A DNA stretch of 64,000 nt from Planomonospora sp. ID67723 (GCF_015711605.1 NZ_JABTEZ010000003.1:992001-1056000), one strand, 5' to 3'; shown: positions 6,403 to 15,630, numbered from the stretch's first letter. A program made the numbers and translations. Notes: generated by a model from the letters alone, not told the origin.

Positions 6403-9400
6403 TCAGCCCGCACGCCGCGGCGCCGCGCTCCGTCCCTCCGAGGCGATGAGCCCGAGCTCCGCCGCCGCCCGGTCCCGCCATCGCACGAGCCCGTTGCGGC
6501 CCGCCAGCCGCGCCAGCGTCACCAGGTGCCGGACGGCGGTCTCCCGCTCGCCCAGGGCGGAGGCGAGCAGGGCCAGGAACCAGTCCACCGGCCCCGCGAG
6601 CGCGATCGCGGAGCCCGCCGAGATGCCGCCGCTGTGCGGCAGCAGCGCCGAGTAGCTCGCCTGGCAGGCGGAAACGTCGCCGAGGGCCGTCTGCGCCGCC
6701 GCCTGCAGGCAGGTCATGGTCAGCCAGGACCAGTCGCGGGGCGGAGTGCGCCAGCCGTGCTCGACCAGCCCGCGTGCCTGGGCGGTACGGCCCTGCGCGC
6801 ACAGATGCAGGATCCGCGCGTCATTGTCCATGGTGGCGTGAATGCCGGCGATCGAGTCGATCAGCGCTCCGGCGTCGGCCATGGAACCGCGATGGAAGTG
6901 CAGCATGATGCGCCCGGTGTCCACCACCGCGCCCGCGTACCACATGCCGAGCCGCCCGGCCTGCTGCTCGGCCTCGCCGTACAGGACGTCGGCGTCGTCG
7001 AAGCATCCCTCCAGGACCAGCCTGCCGGCGCGCCACATCGTGTGCTGGAAGCGAGGCCAGGGAAGCGGCAGCCGTTCCAGGCTCGCATCGCAGCGGGCGG
7101 CGGCCTCGTCCGCGCCGGCCAGGTCGAACAACTGCAACCGGTGGTGGGTGAACAGCATCTGCGCGAGCAGCTCGACCTCGGGCGTGCGGGTACGCGCGGC
7201 CAGGCCGAGCAGTTCGGTGGCGATCTCCAGCAGCTCGCGGGAACGGACCGACTGGGGCAGCGAGAGCTGCCGCGCGTTGAGAGTCTGCATCAGCAGGTGC
7301 GGATCACCGAGCCGGCGGGCCGTCTCGACGGCCTCGGCCGACAGGAGGTCGCAGCGCGGGTCGTCACTGCCGTCGTAGAGCTCCTGCGCCAGCCCGCCCA
7401 GCAGCCGCACGCGATCGGCTCCGTCGCCCGGGGGCAGGTGGCTCAGCGCCGTCTCGAACCGGCGCACCAGATGCAGTTCCACCTCTTCGTAGGGGTTGCG
7501 CAGGGTCCACACCGAAGGGGCGTCCAGCGCGGTCAACGCGCGGATCGTCAGCATGGGGTCGTTCCGCCCGGAGGCGCGGTCGCTGCGGTCGGCGACGCGG
7601 ATGGCCTGCGCCCGCGCTCTGCGGGCGCCGAGGGCGTCCCCGGCCGCCAGCAGCGCGCGAACCTGGTGAAGCAGGAGGTCGACGTGGTCGAGGGGGTCGC
7701 CCGCGGAGGCGCCGTGGGCCTCGACCGCCCGGCCCCACCACAGGGCCGCCTCCTCGTAGGCCAGCCGCAGAGATGCCTGCCGGGCGGCGGCACGGGCCCA
7801 GCGCGCCGCCTCGCCGTAGGCCGCCGGGCCGGCCTCGACGGCGTGGTGGGCGATGACGGCCACGTCCACGCCGGGACGGGCGGCCAGGGCGGCCATCACC
7901 TCCCGGTGCACCGCCGCCCTGCGCAGCGCGGGAAGGTCGCGCAGGAGGGCCTCGCGGACCAGGTCGTGGGCGAAGGCCATGTGCGGAGGGCAGGAGACGA
8001 GCAGCCCGGCCTGGGCGGCCTGGTCCAGCACGCCGTACACCTCTGCCGGCGCCGCCCGGCAGGCCTGGGCGACGACACCGGGATCGAACTGCCTGCCGAT
8101 GACCGCGGAGGCGTTGAGGGCCTCGACGGCCTGCGGACCCAGCGCGGCCACCCGCCGCCGGATGAGGTCGGCGACCGCGACCGGTACGGCGCCCAGCGTG
8201 CCGCCCTGGGCGAGCATGCGGGTCGTCTCCCTGGCGAACAGGGGGTTCCCGCCGGTGCGTTCGGTCAGCCGCCGGGCGGTCGGCCCGTCCAGTTCGACGC
8301 CCATGCCGTGGGCGATGGTCTTTATGGTCTCGGGGCCGAGGCCGGTGAGGCGGATGTGGAGCAGGTCGTGGCGGGCCAGCCGGCCGAGCACGTCGTCCAG
8401 GTGCAGGCGGTCCGGCCCGTCGCGGAAGGCGGTGACCAGCGTGACGGGGACGGGCTCGGCGGAATCGGCCAGCAGTGTGACCAGGTCGCTGAGCAGCCGG
8501 AGCGAAGCGGGATCGGCCCAGTGCAGGTCGTCCAGGATGACGACCAGGGGCCGGGAGCGCGCGGCGGCCCTCAGCCAGTCCGCGATGGCCTGGTGGCGGC
8601 GCAGCAGCGCGGCCTCGGTGGATCCCGCGGGGGTCTCGTCGTCCAGGAGGCCGGCCAGAGCCCGGCGGTCGGGCGGGGGACAGACCTGGGTGAGCGCGCG
8701 CAGGAGCTGCAGCCACGGCCACAGGGGCGGGGAGCCCTCGGTCTCGGGGCAGCGGCCCCAGAGCACCGGGCGGCCGGCGGTGGCGCAGCGGTCGCGGAAC
8801 GCTCCGAGCAGCCACGTCTTGCCGATGCCCGGCTCGCCGCTCACCGCCGCGGTCGCCACCTCCCCCCGTTCCGGCAGGGTTTCCAACTCGGCCAGCTGCC
8901 GCTCCCTGCCGTGCGGGGCACGCGGTCTCGCGGGGGACGCGGGGACGGCCTCCGCGGGGGCGGAGGGGAGCATGAGTGAGTCGGCCTGCCGGAGAATGGC
9001 CTCCTCCAGGGTCCGCAGCCCGGGACCGGGGTCCAGGCCCAACTGGTCGGCGAGCAGCCTTCCGGCGCGGCGCAGTACGGCCAGCGCGTCGGCCTGCCGC
9101 CCGGTGCGGTAGAGGGCCAGTGCCAGCAGGTGCCACAGCCGCTCACGCAGCGGGTGCGCGGCCGACTCGGCCTCCAGGCTGGTGACGACGGCCTGAGGGC
9201 GGCCGAGATCCAGTTGCGCCCGGGCACGCCGCTCGACCGCGACAAGACGCAGCTCGGACAGGCGGGCGACCTCAGAGGAGGCCCACAGCTCGCCGGTGAA
9301 CTCACCGTAGGGCGGCCCGTTCCAGAGCCGCAGCGCCGCCTCCGAACAGGCGAGCGCCTCCTCGGGCGGCAGCGACTCCGACCGGGTGACGAGTTCGGTG

Positions 9401-9714
9401 AACCGGCGCGCGTCGAGGTCGGTCGCGACGAGCAGGTATCCGGGGGGCCGCCCGACGAGCAGCCGGGGGAGGGCGCGTGGCGGACGTCCCGGTTCGATGG
9501 CCCGGCGCAGGTTGGACACGTACGCCTGAATCGTGGCCACCGCGCTCGGCGGAGACGCGTCGCCGTACAGATCCTCGATCAGGGTGCCGGTGGAGACGAC
9601 CGCTCCGCCCGCGACCAGCAGCCGGGCGAGCACCGCGCGCTGGCGCGGACCGCCGAGCCTGACGGGAACCCCGTCGCCGTAGACCTCGATCGGGCCGAGA
9701 ACCCGGAACTTCAT
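6403..9714 (-). CDS. Large SARP-type transcriptional activator with AAA/NB ATPase and helical C-terminus
   Basis: About 1103 residues. Residues 1-97 form an OmpR-like winged helix (starts MKFRVLGPIEV, with RAVLARLLV and a SNLRRAI recognition region). Residues 98-245 form a bacterial transcriptional activation (BTAD) domain. A nucleotide-binding module follows, with Walker A GEPGIGKTW near 293-301 and Walker B VVILDDLHWAD near 400. The last 500 residues look like helical TPR-type repeats. This is the layout of AfsR/large SARP regulators, which switch on specialised-metabolite clusters. ATG 9714 gives the family's usual start; GTG at 9723 is the alternative. It is the obvious candidate regulator of the lanthipeptide and small secreted protein genes downstream. 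Confidence 0.85.
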   Translation of the reverse strand: MKFRVLGPIEVYGDGVPVRLGGPRQRAVLARLLVAGGAVVSTGTLIEDLYGDASPPSAVATIQAYVSNLRRAIEPGRPPRALPRLLVGRPPGYLLVATDLDARRFTELVTRSESLPPEEALACSEAALRLWNGPPYGEFTGELWASSEVARLSELRLVAVERRARAQLDLGRPQAVVTSLEAESAAHPLRERLWHLLALALYRTGRQADALAVLRRAGRLLADQLGLDPGPGLRTLEEAILRQADSLMLPSAPAEAVPASPARPRAPHGRERQLAELETLPERGEVATAAVSGEPGIGKTWLLGAFRDRCATAGRPVLWGRCPETEGSPPLWPWLQLLRALTQVCPPPDRRALAGLLDDETPAGSTEAALLRRHQAIADWLRAAARSRPLVVILDDLHWADPASLRLLSDLVTLLADSAEPVPVTLVTAFRDGPDRLHLDDVLGRLARHDLLHIRLTGLGPETIKTIAHGMGVELDGPTARRLTERTGGNPLFARETTRMLAQGGTLGAVPVAVADLIRRRVAALGPQAVEALNASAVIGRQFDPGVVAQACRAAPAEVYGVLDQAAQAGLLVSCPPHMAFAHDLVREALLRDLPALRRAAVHREVMAALAARPGVDVAVIAHHAVEAGPAAYGEAARWARAAARQASLRLAYEEAALWWGRAVEAHGASAGDPLDHVDLLLHQVRALLAAGDALGARRARAQAIRVADRSDRASGRNDPMLTIRALTALDAPSVWTLRNPYEEVELHLVRRFETALSHLPPGDGADRVRLLGGLAQELYDGSDDPRCDLLSAEAVETARRLGDPHLLMQTLNARQLSLPQSVRSRELLEIATELLGLAARTRTPEVELLAQMLFTHHRLQLFDLAGADEAAARCDASLERLPLPWPRFQHTMWRAGRLVLEGCFDDADVLYGEAEQQAGRLGMWYAGAVVDTGRIMLHFHRGSMADAGALIDSIAGIHATMDNDARILHLCAQGRTAQARGLVEHGWRTPPRDWSWLTMTCLQAAAQTALGDVSACQASYSALLPHSGGISAGSAIALAGPVDWFLALLASALGERETAVRHLVTLARLAGRNGLVRWRDRAAAELGLIASEGRSAAPRRAG

Positions 9715-9789
9715 CCCTACCACCCATGGTCGGCACAGTAGGTGCGGCCACTGCGACAGGAACGAACTTCACGTATCAAACATCGCTTC

Positions 9790-9798
9790 CGCTTGGAG
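9790..9798 (-). promoter_or_regulatory. Single TCCAAGCGG motif upstream of the SARP-type gene
   Basis: The minus strand carries TCCAAGCGG about 80 bases before the activator start. It is identical over nine bases to the unit repeated at the synthetase promoter. One copy only, so autoregulation is a tentative reading. Confidence 0.35.
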
Positions 9799-9882
9799 AT
9801 CAAGTATGTCCGGAACCTGTGACAATCCCTCATCCCGGGAGGGCGGCACCGGTCGGGGCGGCCTCCGACGAGCGGTGATCCG

Positions 9883-10677
9883 CTATAGGCGATCGCGCAG
9901 GAGGGCGCCGAACTCGGTCTCGAACAGGTCGTAGCGGTGGCGCAGGCCGGCTCCCGGCCAGTCGCCGGGCAGGAGGCCGGGCGGGAGCAGGGGGTCGGTG
10001 AGCAGGTGCCGAAGGATCGCGGCGGCCAGGACGAACCGGTCGGCCACCGGGATCGCCGCGTCGAACTCATCGCGCAGCGCGCGCGCCCGGTCCGCCCATG
10101 CGGGAAGGTCCCACAACGACGCCGCCAGGGCGGCCGGGTCGCCCTCCGGTACGGCCCGCAGGAACGTGCACTGCCCGGTGACGAGGGCGGGCCCGACCTC
10201 TCCGGCGAGCTCCGAACCCGCGGCGGCAGGGCCGGGCGCGTCTCCGCCCGGAGAGTCCCGGACCAGGTTGTCGGGACGCATCCACACGCCCTCGCGGATC
10301 TCGGCCATGCGCGACGCCGCCATGGCGTCGCGGAACGCGGCGCGTTCGGCGGCCGGCCGCCGCTCGGCGGTGACGATCGCGACCTCCCACGAGCCGTCCC
10401 AGTCACGGGTGACGGGTGAGCGGCTGGCGTCCTGGCGTGCCTGGCGTTCCCGCAGGCGCTCGCTGAGCCGGTAGTCGCCGCCCTCCTGAACGAGGTCGCC
10501 CGCCGCCACCATGCGCGAGAGCGCCACCCGGACCGTGCCCTCGGAGATGCCGAACAGTTCGCCCGCGCGCACCAGGTGGCGGGCCTTCAGATGGGGCGGG
10601 TGGGTGCCCAGCAGCGTGCTGAGGACGACCGAGCGCGCGGTCAGCGGCCGGAGGCCCGGAGAGTCTTCGTTCTTCAT
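9883..10677 (-). CDS. PaaX-like transcriptional regulator
   Basis: 264 residues from ATG 10677 (MKNEDSPGLRPLTARSV). The N-terminal winged helix reads STLLGTHPPHLKARHLVRAGELFGISEGTVRVALSRMVAAGDL. The middle and C-terminal PaaX domains contain WDGSWEVAIV, EGVWMRPDNL and a helical tail ending LLRDRL. PaaX regulators repress phenylacetate or related acyl-CoA catabolism and respond to CoA esters. The gene diverges from an acyl-CoA dehydrogenase-like gene across a 113-base AT-richer gap with a wide ATTAC/GTAAT dyad (10747-10782), so it probably controls that gene. No good ribosome site is visible, so a longer start cannot be excluded. Confidence 0.82.
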   Translation of the reverse strand: MKNEDSPGLRPLTARSVVLSTLLGTHPPHLKARHLVRAGELFGISEGTVRVALSRMVAAGDLVQEGGDYRLSERLRERQARQDASRSPVTRDWDGSWEVAIVTAERRPAAERAAFRDAMAASRMAEIREGVWMRPDNLVRDSPGGDAPGPAAAGSELAGEVGPALVTGQCTFLRAVPEGDPAALAASLWDLPAWADRARALRDEFDAAIPVADRFVLAAAILRHLLTDPLLPPGLLPGDWPGAGLRHRYDLFETEFGALLRDRL

Positions 10678-10790
10678 CGGCAGCCCAGAGCTTAGAGCCG
10701 GCGGGGCGACCGCGCCCGCGAGGGGGTGTCGGTGCGATCCTCTTCCATTACATCTTTTCATCGCATGTCGGAAAAACGTAATATCAAGCC

Positions 10791-12542
10791 ATGGCTTCCT
10801 ACCTCGTCGAGCCGGTCGACCGGCTGCCCTTCGGCACCCCGGACAAGTCCCGGCGCTACGCCACCGAGCGCTATCCGGGCGCGGCCGGGCTGAACTGGTA
10901 CGGCTCCGACCCCACGCTGCACTTCCTGATGCGCCGCCACCTCGGTGCCGGGGGTCTGGAGTGGGCCGCCCCGCACCTGGAACGGGCCGGCGCGCTGATG
11001 GCCGGACCGATCCTGGCCTGCGCCGAGGAGACCGACCGCAACCCGCCCCGCCTGGAGCGTTACGACCGCTGGGGCCGCGACGTCAGCCGGATCGTCATGC
11101 CGCCGTCCTTCGAGGCGGCCCGCAGCGAGCTGGTCGCGCGGAGCTTCACCCGGCCGGAGTTCGCCAGGGAGGCCGAGGAGGCCGGGGCCGACCCGGCGGC
11201 CATGGCCGCGGCCTGGCACTACCTGCTCTACCAGGCCGACATCGGCATGGGCTGCGCGCTCGGCACCGGCGGTGACATGGTCGTGCTGATGGCCGAGGCG
11301 TTCGCACCCGAGGACGTCAAGGAGCGGGTCCGGGAGATCTTCGCCGACGGCATGTTCTCCGGCGAGGCCGCGCAGATGTTCACCGAGCGGGCCGGAGGCT
11401 CCGACCTCGGCGCGCTGGAGTCCACCGCCACCCCCGACGGCGACGCCTGGCGGCTCGACGGCTTCAAGTGGTTCGCCTCCAACGCCAACGGCTCGGCCTT
11501 CGTCGTGCTCGCCAAGCCCGAGGGCGCCGCGGACGGCGTGCGCGGCGTCTCGCCCTTCCTGGTGCTGCGCGAGCGCCGCGACGGGAGCCACAACGGCATC
11601 CGGATCCGCCGGCTCAAGGACAAGCTCGGCACGCGCTCCGTCGCCTCGGCGGAGGTCGAGTTCGCCGGCGCCGAGGCGTTCCTGCTCGCCCCGGACCCGC
11701 GCGGCACCGGCGACGGCAAGGGCCTGGCCCGGATGATGACGCTCACCAACGGCGCCCGCCTCGCCATCGCCATGATGGGCCTGGGCTGCGCCCGCCGCGC
11801 GCTGGTGGAGGCGATCTGCTACGCCCGGAGCCGTGAGGCCTTCGGCGCCGCGCTCATCGACCAGCCGCTCATGCGCCGCAAGCTCGCCGAGCTGATCGTC
11901 GAGGTCGAGGCCGCCCAGGCGCTGGTCTTCGACGGCACGCTCAACCCCGGCCTGCGCCTGGCCCCCGCCCTGGCCAAGCTCCGCGCCGCCCGGCTCGGCG
12001 TCACCGCGGCCAGCGACGCGATCGAGGTCCACGGGGGCAACGGCTACATCGAGCAGTGGCCGGTCGCCCGCATCCTGCGCGACGCCCAGGTCAACACGAT
12101 CTGGGAGGGCGGCGACAACATCCTGTGCCTGGACGTACGGCGGGCGATGCTGAAGGAGGCCGCCCACGAGCCGTTCCTGGACCGGCTGGCGGAGGCCGTA
12201 CGGCAGGCGCCGCCCGGTGACGAGGCCACCGTCTCGCTGGTCCGCAGCCGGATCGAGGACCTGCGAAAGGCGATCACCGCCTGGTCGGGCCTCGACCCGG
12301 TCGCGGCCGAGGCCCGGCTGTTCGCACTGGCCCGGTTCATGTGCGACGTCTACGCCGCCGCCCTGCTGCTGGAGCAGGCCGGCTGGGAGCGGCGCGAGCT
12401 GGGCGCCGACCGCAAGGCCCTGGTGGCCCGGCTGTACGCCGACGCCCACCTCGCCGACCATGGCCCGCTGCGAGGGATCGACCGCCCGGCCGAGGAGCTG
12501 ACCCGCTTCGACGACCTCCTGGCGGGTGCCCTCACCTTCTAG
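10791..12542 (+). CDS. AidB-like acyl-CoA dehydrogenase family flavoprotein
   Basis: 583 residues. FAD/acyl-CoA dehydrogenase motifs are seen in order: GMFSGEAAQMFTERAGGSDLGALE (about 185-208), FKWFASNANG, DKLGTRSVASAEVEF, ARRALVEAICYARSREAFG, EVHGGNGYIEQWPVARILRDAQVNTIWEG, and GGDNILCLDVRRAML. The WEG.DNILCLDV block, the long N-terminus and the C-terminal extension match the AidB/IBR3-like branch more than a short-chain dehydrogenase. AidB proteins bind FAD and are linked to alkylation-stress protection; other members oxidise acyl-CoAs. The PaaX-like gene diverging from it favours an acyl-CoA substrate. Family call firm, substrate unknown. Confidence 0.88.
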   Translation: MASYLVEPVDRLPFGTPDKSRRYATERYPGAAGLNWYGSDPTLHFLMRRHLGAGGLEWAAPHLERAGALMAGPILACAEETDRNPPRLERYDRWGRDVSRIVMPPSFEAARSELVARSFTRPEFAREAEEAGADPAAMAAAWHYLLYQADIGMGCALGTGGDMVVLMAEAFAPEDVKERVREIFADGMFSGEAAQMFTERAGGSDLGALESTATPDGDAWRLDGFKWFASNANGSAFVVLAKPEGAADGVRGVSPFLVLRERRDGSHNGIRIRRLKDKLGTRSVASAEVEFAGAEAFLLAPDPRGTGDGKGLARMMTLTNGARLAIAMMGLGCARRALVEAICYARSREAFGAALIDQPLMRRKLAELIVEVEAAQALVFDGTLNPGLRLAPALAKLRAARLGVTAASDAIEVHGGNGYIEQWPVARILRDAQVNTIWEGGDNILCLDVRRAMLKEAAHEPFLDRLAEAVRQAPPGDEATVSLVRSRIEDLRKAITAWSGLDPVAAEARLFALARFMCDVYAAALLLEQAGWERRELGADRKALVARLYADAHLADHGPLRGIDRPAEELTRFDDLLAGALTF

Positions 12543-12911
12543 TTTCGATCGCGGCGGCGCGGCGGCGCAGGTGCTCGCGGTAGGGGTCGACCAGGGTGGG
12601 CCGGTATTGCGGGACACGCTGGAGACGCTGTGGTTCGGGGATGCGGGCGTGGCGTTTGACGGTGTTCAGGGACAGATCCAAGCGACGAGCGCATTCAGCA
12701 CGTGGCGGGCATCGATGGGGACATCGGTCAGGCTGCGCTGGTGACAGCCGTGCATGCGCGTCGTCGGGGCCTCGCAGTCCGGACAGGCCACCGGCCCGTC
12801 CGGGATGCGCGCCCGCACCCGGATCCGCTCGCCCTCATCGATCACGTCCTCCACGACCAGCGGCGACAACCTCGAAAACACCGTGCTCACGAGTTCGTCG
12901 ACATCATGCAT
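12543..12911 (-). pseudogene. ISL3-family transposase remnant
   Basis: From ATG 12911 the minus strand encodes about 70 residues of an ISL3 N-terminus with a zinc ribbon (CPDCEAPTTRMHGCHQRSL). At about 12680 the reading jumps frame into a later transposase segment, ARRLDLSLNTVKRHAR followed by YRPTLVDPYREHLRRR. Everything between these parts of a normal ISL3 transposase (over 400 residues long) and the catalytic domain is missing. No terminal inverted repeats were found. It abuts the stop of the AidB-like gene. Confidence 0.7.
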
Positions 12912-12919
12912 GACTTACC

Positions 12920-13258
12920 GTGACACGCAAGGGCGTTCCGTCACCACCGAATCTGCGACAGCGCCCCGCGGCGGGGCACTGGGCGTTCTTCGAGTGCTGG
13001 AACGAGCCTGCGATGCGCTGCGTGCCCGGAAAGGGAAACTACGAGTCCATCTCTGACGGTGCTCCGCTGGTGCGGTTGGTGCGTCTCCCGGCGGACGACT
13101 TCGACAGCGGTCTCGTCCCGAGCCTCTACGGCAAGGTCCTGCGCTGGGGACCCGGATGGTGGATCCGCCATCCGGGCGCGAACGGGTCGGCGGAGACGCT
13201 CGCGATCGCCGCGCAGCTGCGGGCCGTCGAGGCCGATCCCGGATCCGGGCTTCGCTGA
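12920..13258 (+). CDS. Hypothetical protein, possibly a remnant
   Basis: A 112-residue reading frame from GTG 12920 with no convincing ribosome site. The C-terminal two thirds look protein-like (RLVRLPADDFDSGLVPSLYGKVLRWGPGWW, then HPGANGSAETLAIA), whereas the first 35 residues look random. It lies between an ISL3 remnant and a DUF4259 gene in a region full of broken genes, so it may be the tail of a deleted gene. I recognise no family. Positions 13259-13420 show no gene. Confidence 0.35.
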   Translation: MTRKGVPSPPNLRQRPAAGHWAFFECWNEPAMRCVPGKGNYESISDGAPLVRLVRLPADDFDSGLVPSLYGKVLRWGPGWWIRHPGANGSAETLAIAAQLRAVEADPGSGLR

Positions 13259-13420
13259 GATCGGTGCTTACGCAGGGTAGCGGCCTCTGGTGAGCTTTAC
13301 TACAAGATCGCCAGGAGTCTGGTCCGTTCCTGGTCCGTCAGAGCGGAAGCGTGTCCCCAGCGGTCGTGCCGGGTCATCCACGGTGGGATACACAGCGTGA
13401 CGATCGGGCGTGCGGCCTGT

Positions 13421-13837
13421 CTACTTTGGCCGAGTGAGCGCGTCCCGGACCGGGGCCAGGGCCGCCATAGCCTCGGGGAAGGCATCCGACTCCTCCCACA
13501 ATTGCCGCCATTCGGAATCCTCCGTGCACACCCGATCCAGGGCGTGGAGTGCGAGGGGCACCAGGTCGTCGGGGATCTCGACGCCGTCACCTTCCAGCAG
13601 GAAGTCCGGCGCGTACGGTGAGGTGATCGGCGGCCCGCCCCGCTGGGTGGCGACGATCGCCGCCGCCGCGATTGCCTCGCAGGCAAGATCGCTGTCCAGG
13701 TAGCCCGCCTGGCCCGCGACGGCCGCCAATGTCTGCCGGATCCGCGCCGGGCGCTTTTCGGTCGGTGCGTCGTGCAGATCACCGCACCAGTCAGCGGCGG
13801 TGTCGTTGTCGAACGGTCCCACATCCCATGTACCCAT
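13421..13837 (-). CDS. DUF4259 domain protein
   Basis: 138 residues. The ATG at 13837 gives MGTWDVGPFDNDTAADWCGDL, the hallmark start of DUF4259, with AGGA nine bases upstream. Further conserved-looking segments are YLDSDLACEAIAAAAIVA and LVPLALHALDRVCTEDSEW, ending PVRDALTRPK. Small, soluble, mostly helical and acidic. Function unknown. It is intact although its neighbours on both sides are decayed. Confidence 0.8.
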   Translation of the reverse strand: MGTWDVGPFDNDTAADWCGDLHDAPTEKRPARIRQTLAAVAGQAGYLDSDLACEAIAAAAIVATQRGGPPITSPYAPDFLLEGDGVEIPDDLVPLALHALDRVCTEDSEWRQLWEESDAFPEAMAALAPVRDALTRPK

Positions 13838-13891
13838 GACAGGAGTCCTATCGGATCCCACCGACAGGCCGGGAGGGCGTCGCAGAGAGTG

Positions 13892-14092
13892 TCACAGCGT
13901 GCGGACATCGACCGCGATGAAGTCGAAGCCGTCCTGCTTGCGTTCACACACGTCGAACTCGACGGTGTCACCGGGATGGAGTTCGTGGCGGCCGGTGGTG
14001 ACGATCTCACTGAAGTGCGCGAAGGCGTCCCGCCCTGCGGGCAGGCCGGAGGAGATCGTGCTCCAGCCCTGCTCGGCTTTTCAGAACCTCAT
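13892..14092 (-). pseudogene. Cold-shock-domain-like protein, inactivated by an early stop
   Basis: Read on the minus strand from ATG 14092: M-R-F-stop, then KAEQGWSTISSGLPAG, RDAFAHFSEIVTTG and HELHPGDTVEFDVCERKQ, ending IAVDVRTL. The downstream part is a recognisable cold-shock-like OB fold with its FAHFS RNA-binding motif. The TGA at 14081-14083 falls exactly where this family has Trp (TGG), so one G-to-A change explains the loss. No alternative start is obvious after the stop. Read as a pseudogene of about 66 residues; a base-call error is the alternative. Confidence 0.6.
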
Positions 14093-14313
14093 GGTCCCGA
14101 GTGTCATCCTGCACATTGCCAGACGGGTCGCGGGCGAGCGGCAGTGAGGCTGCGACTCGTCCGGCCCATGCGCGGTGGGCCTCCGTGGGTATGGGCGCGG
14201 ACCGGTCGTCGTCGTGGCCGGGCCTGTCGGCTCCCAGCACCCGTGTCCGGGGCGTGCCAGGTGAGCGGATACCCAGGTGAGATCAGTACACGGAGCTCAT
14301 ATCCTCATGGACC

Positions 14314-15630
14314 ATGACCGTGGGCTTCCTGTTCTGTGCCGATCCGCTCCTGACCCGACGGGTCGACCCGCACTTCGAGCCGGAGGCGCTGGCCGTACGA
14401 GACAGGGGCGGACGCCTGGCGCTGATCGATCACGATGCGCTGGTGGCCGGCCGGGCCGGGGAGGCGGTGGCGCGGGTGCCGGACGGGTTCGGCCCGGTCT
14501 GGTATCGCGGCTGGATGCTCCGCTCCGCGCAGTACGCGGCGCTGGAGAAGGCGCTACGGGCCAAGGGCTGCCGCCTGCTCACCGGCGCCGGCGGCTACCG
14601 CCGTGCCCACGAGCTGCCCGGCTGGCTGCACTGCTTCTGGGAGCTGACGCCGCGAACGGCCGTGGTGCCGATGGCGCCGGGCGAACGTGCGCCGCGCGGG
14701 CAGCGGCTGGCCCGGCTGGCGGGCGGGCTGGGAGAGACGGGCTTCGTGGTCAAGGACTACGTCAAGTCACGCAAGCACGAGTGGCTGCAAGCGTGTTACG
14801 CGCCCGACCTGGACACGCTGGAGCGAGTGGTGGCCCGGTTCGTCGAGCTGCAGGGCGAGGACCTGACCGGTGGCCTGGTGATCCGACAGTTCGAGCACTT
14901 CACCGGGGCGCAGGTGCGGGTGTGGTGGGTGGACGGGGAGGCGGTGTTCGCCGGGCCGCACCCCGACGGCCCCGACGACGTCGTCGAGCAGCCCGAGATC
15001 GTGGACGATGTGCGCGAGGCGGTTCAAAACCTCGGCATCCGGTTCGTCACAACCGATCTCGCACGGCGGGCCGACGGGGCCTGGCGGGTCATCGAGGTGG
15101 GCGACGGGCAGGTGAGCGACTGGCCGTCTGCGGCCGACCCCGGGGTGCTGGCCGACGCGCTGCTCGTTGCCAAGGGGTACGGCTTCCGTGTGAGTAAATA
15201 CGATCCTGCGCTCCGTGACGAGCAGGGTGTGTTCCTCGGCGACGACTGGACGGCGATCAGCGAAGTCGGCGAGGTCTTCGGCGGGGTGGTGCTGACGCGG
15301 GAACGGTACGAGGCGGTGGAGGACGCATACCTGCAGGCGGTGGCGCTGCTGGCCGGTGAATCCGGGGTGGAGCGGCTGACCGTCCGGCAGCCGGAGGGCG
15401 CCGCCCTGCCCGAAGGGAAGAATCTCGCGCTGGAGGAAGCACTGGAGGTCGTGCGCGCCATGCTCAGGGAGGGGACGTGGTGCAGGTTGGAGGACGGTAA
15501 CCGGTTCCACGTCTACGCCGGATATGACTACTACCTGCACGTGGCGTCTTCCGAACCGTGTGGTGAGGCCGTTGGGCGGATTCACCGGTTGGGCCTGTTC
15601 GTCGAGGACGAGCCTGCCTGGGGCCCGTGA
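14314..15630 (+). CDS. R2K-clade ATP-grasp protein fused to a C-terminal unknown domain
   Basis: 438 residues. Residues 1-290 match actinobacterial ATP-grasp proteins of the R2K type: VWYRGWMLRSAQYAAL near 62-77, GFVVKDYVKSRKHEW near 143-157 supplying the paired lysines, LVIRQFEHF near 188, and an acidic RVIEVGDGQVSDW metal-binding end near 257-269. Such enzymes ligate or modify peptides or nucleotides; the substrate is unknown. Residues 291-438 (starting FRVSKYDPALRDEQGVF) form a separate domain with EDAYLQAVALL and VYAGYDYYLHV. It begins at an in-frame GTG, as if a once separate gene had been fused. ATG 14314 is the chosen start; no strong ribosome site is seen. Confidence 0.72.
   Translation: MTVGFLFCADPLLTRRVDPHFEPEALAVRDRGGRLALIDHDALVAGRAGEAVARVPDGFGPVWYRGWMLRSAQYAALEKALRAKGCRLLTGAGGYRRAHELPGWLHCFWELTPRTAVVPMAPGERAPRGQRLARLAGGLGETGFVVKDYVKSRKHEWLQACYAPDLDTLERVVARFVELQGEDLTGGLVIRQFEHFTGAQVRVWWVDGEAVFAGPHPDGPDDVVEQPEIVDDVREAVQNLGIRFVTTDLARRADGAWRVIEVGDGQVSDWPSAADPGVLADALLVAKGYGFRVSKYDPALRDEQGVFLGDDWTAISEVGEVFGGVVLTRERYEAVEDAYLQAVALLAGESGVERLTVRQPEGAALPEGKNLALEEALEVVRAMLREGTWCRLEDGNRFHVYAGYDYYLHVASSEPCGEAVGRIHRLGLFVEDEPAWGP

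Noticed and set aside
6268-8979. A 903-codon plus-strand frame opposite the SARP-type gene
   Set aside because: Gln/Arg/Gly-rich shadow of a gene with clear domains on the minus strand.
13300-13420. A minus-strand tail (LTDQERTRLLAIL) that looks like the end of a MarR-type regulator
   Set aside because: Too short, and no helix-turn-helix is found upstream because that space is occupied by the DUF4259 gene.
14081-14083. TGA in the cold-shock-like gene as a recoded codon
   Set aside because: No selenocysteine element or other recoding signal is visible; a simple Trp-to-stop change is sufficient.
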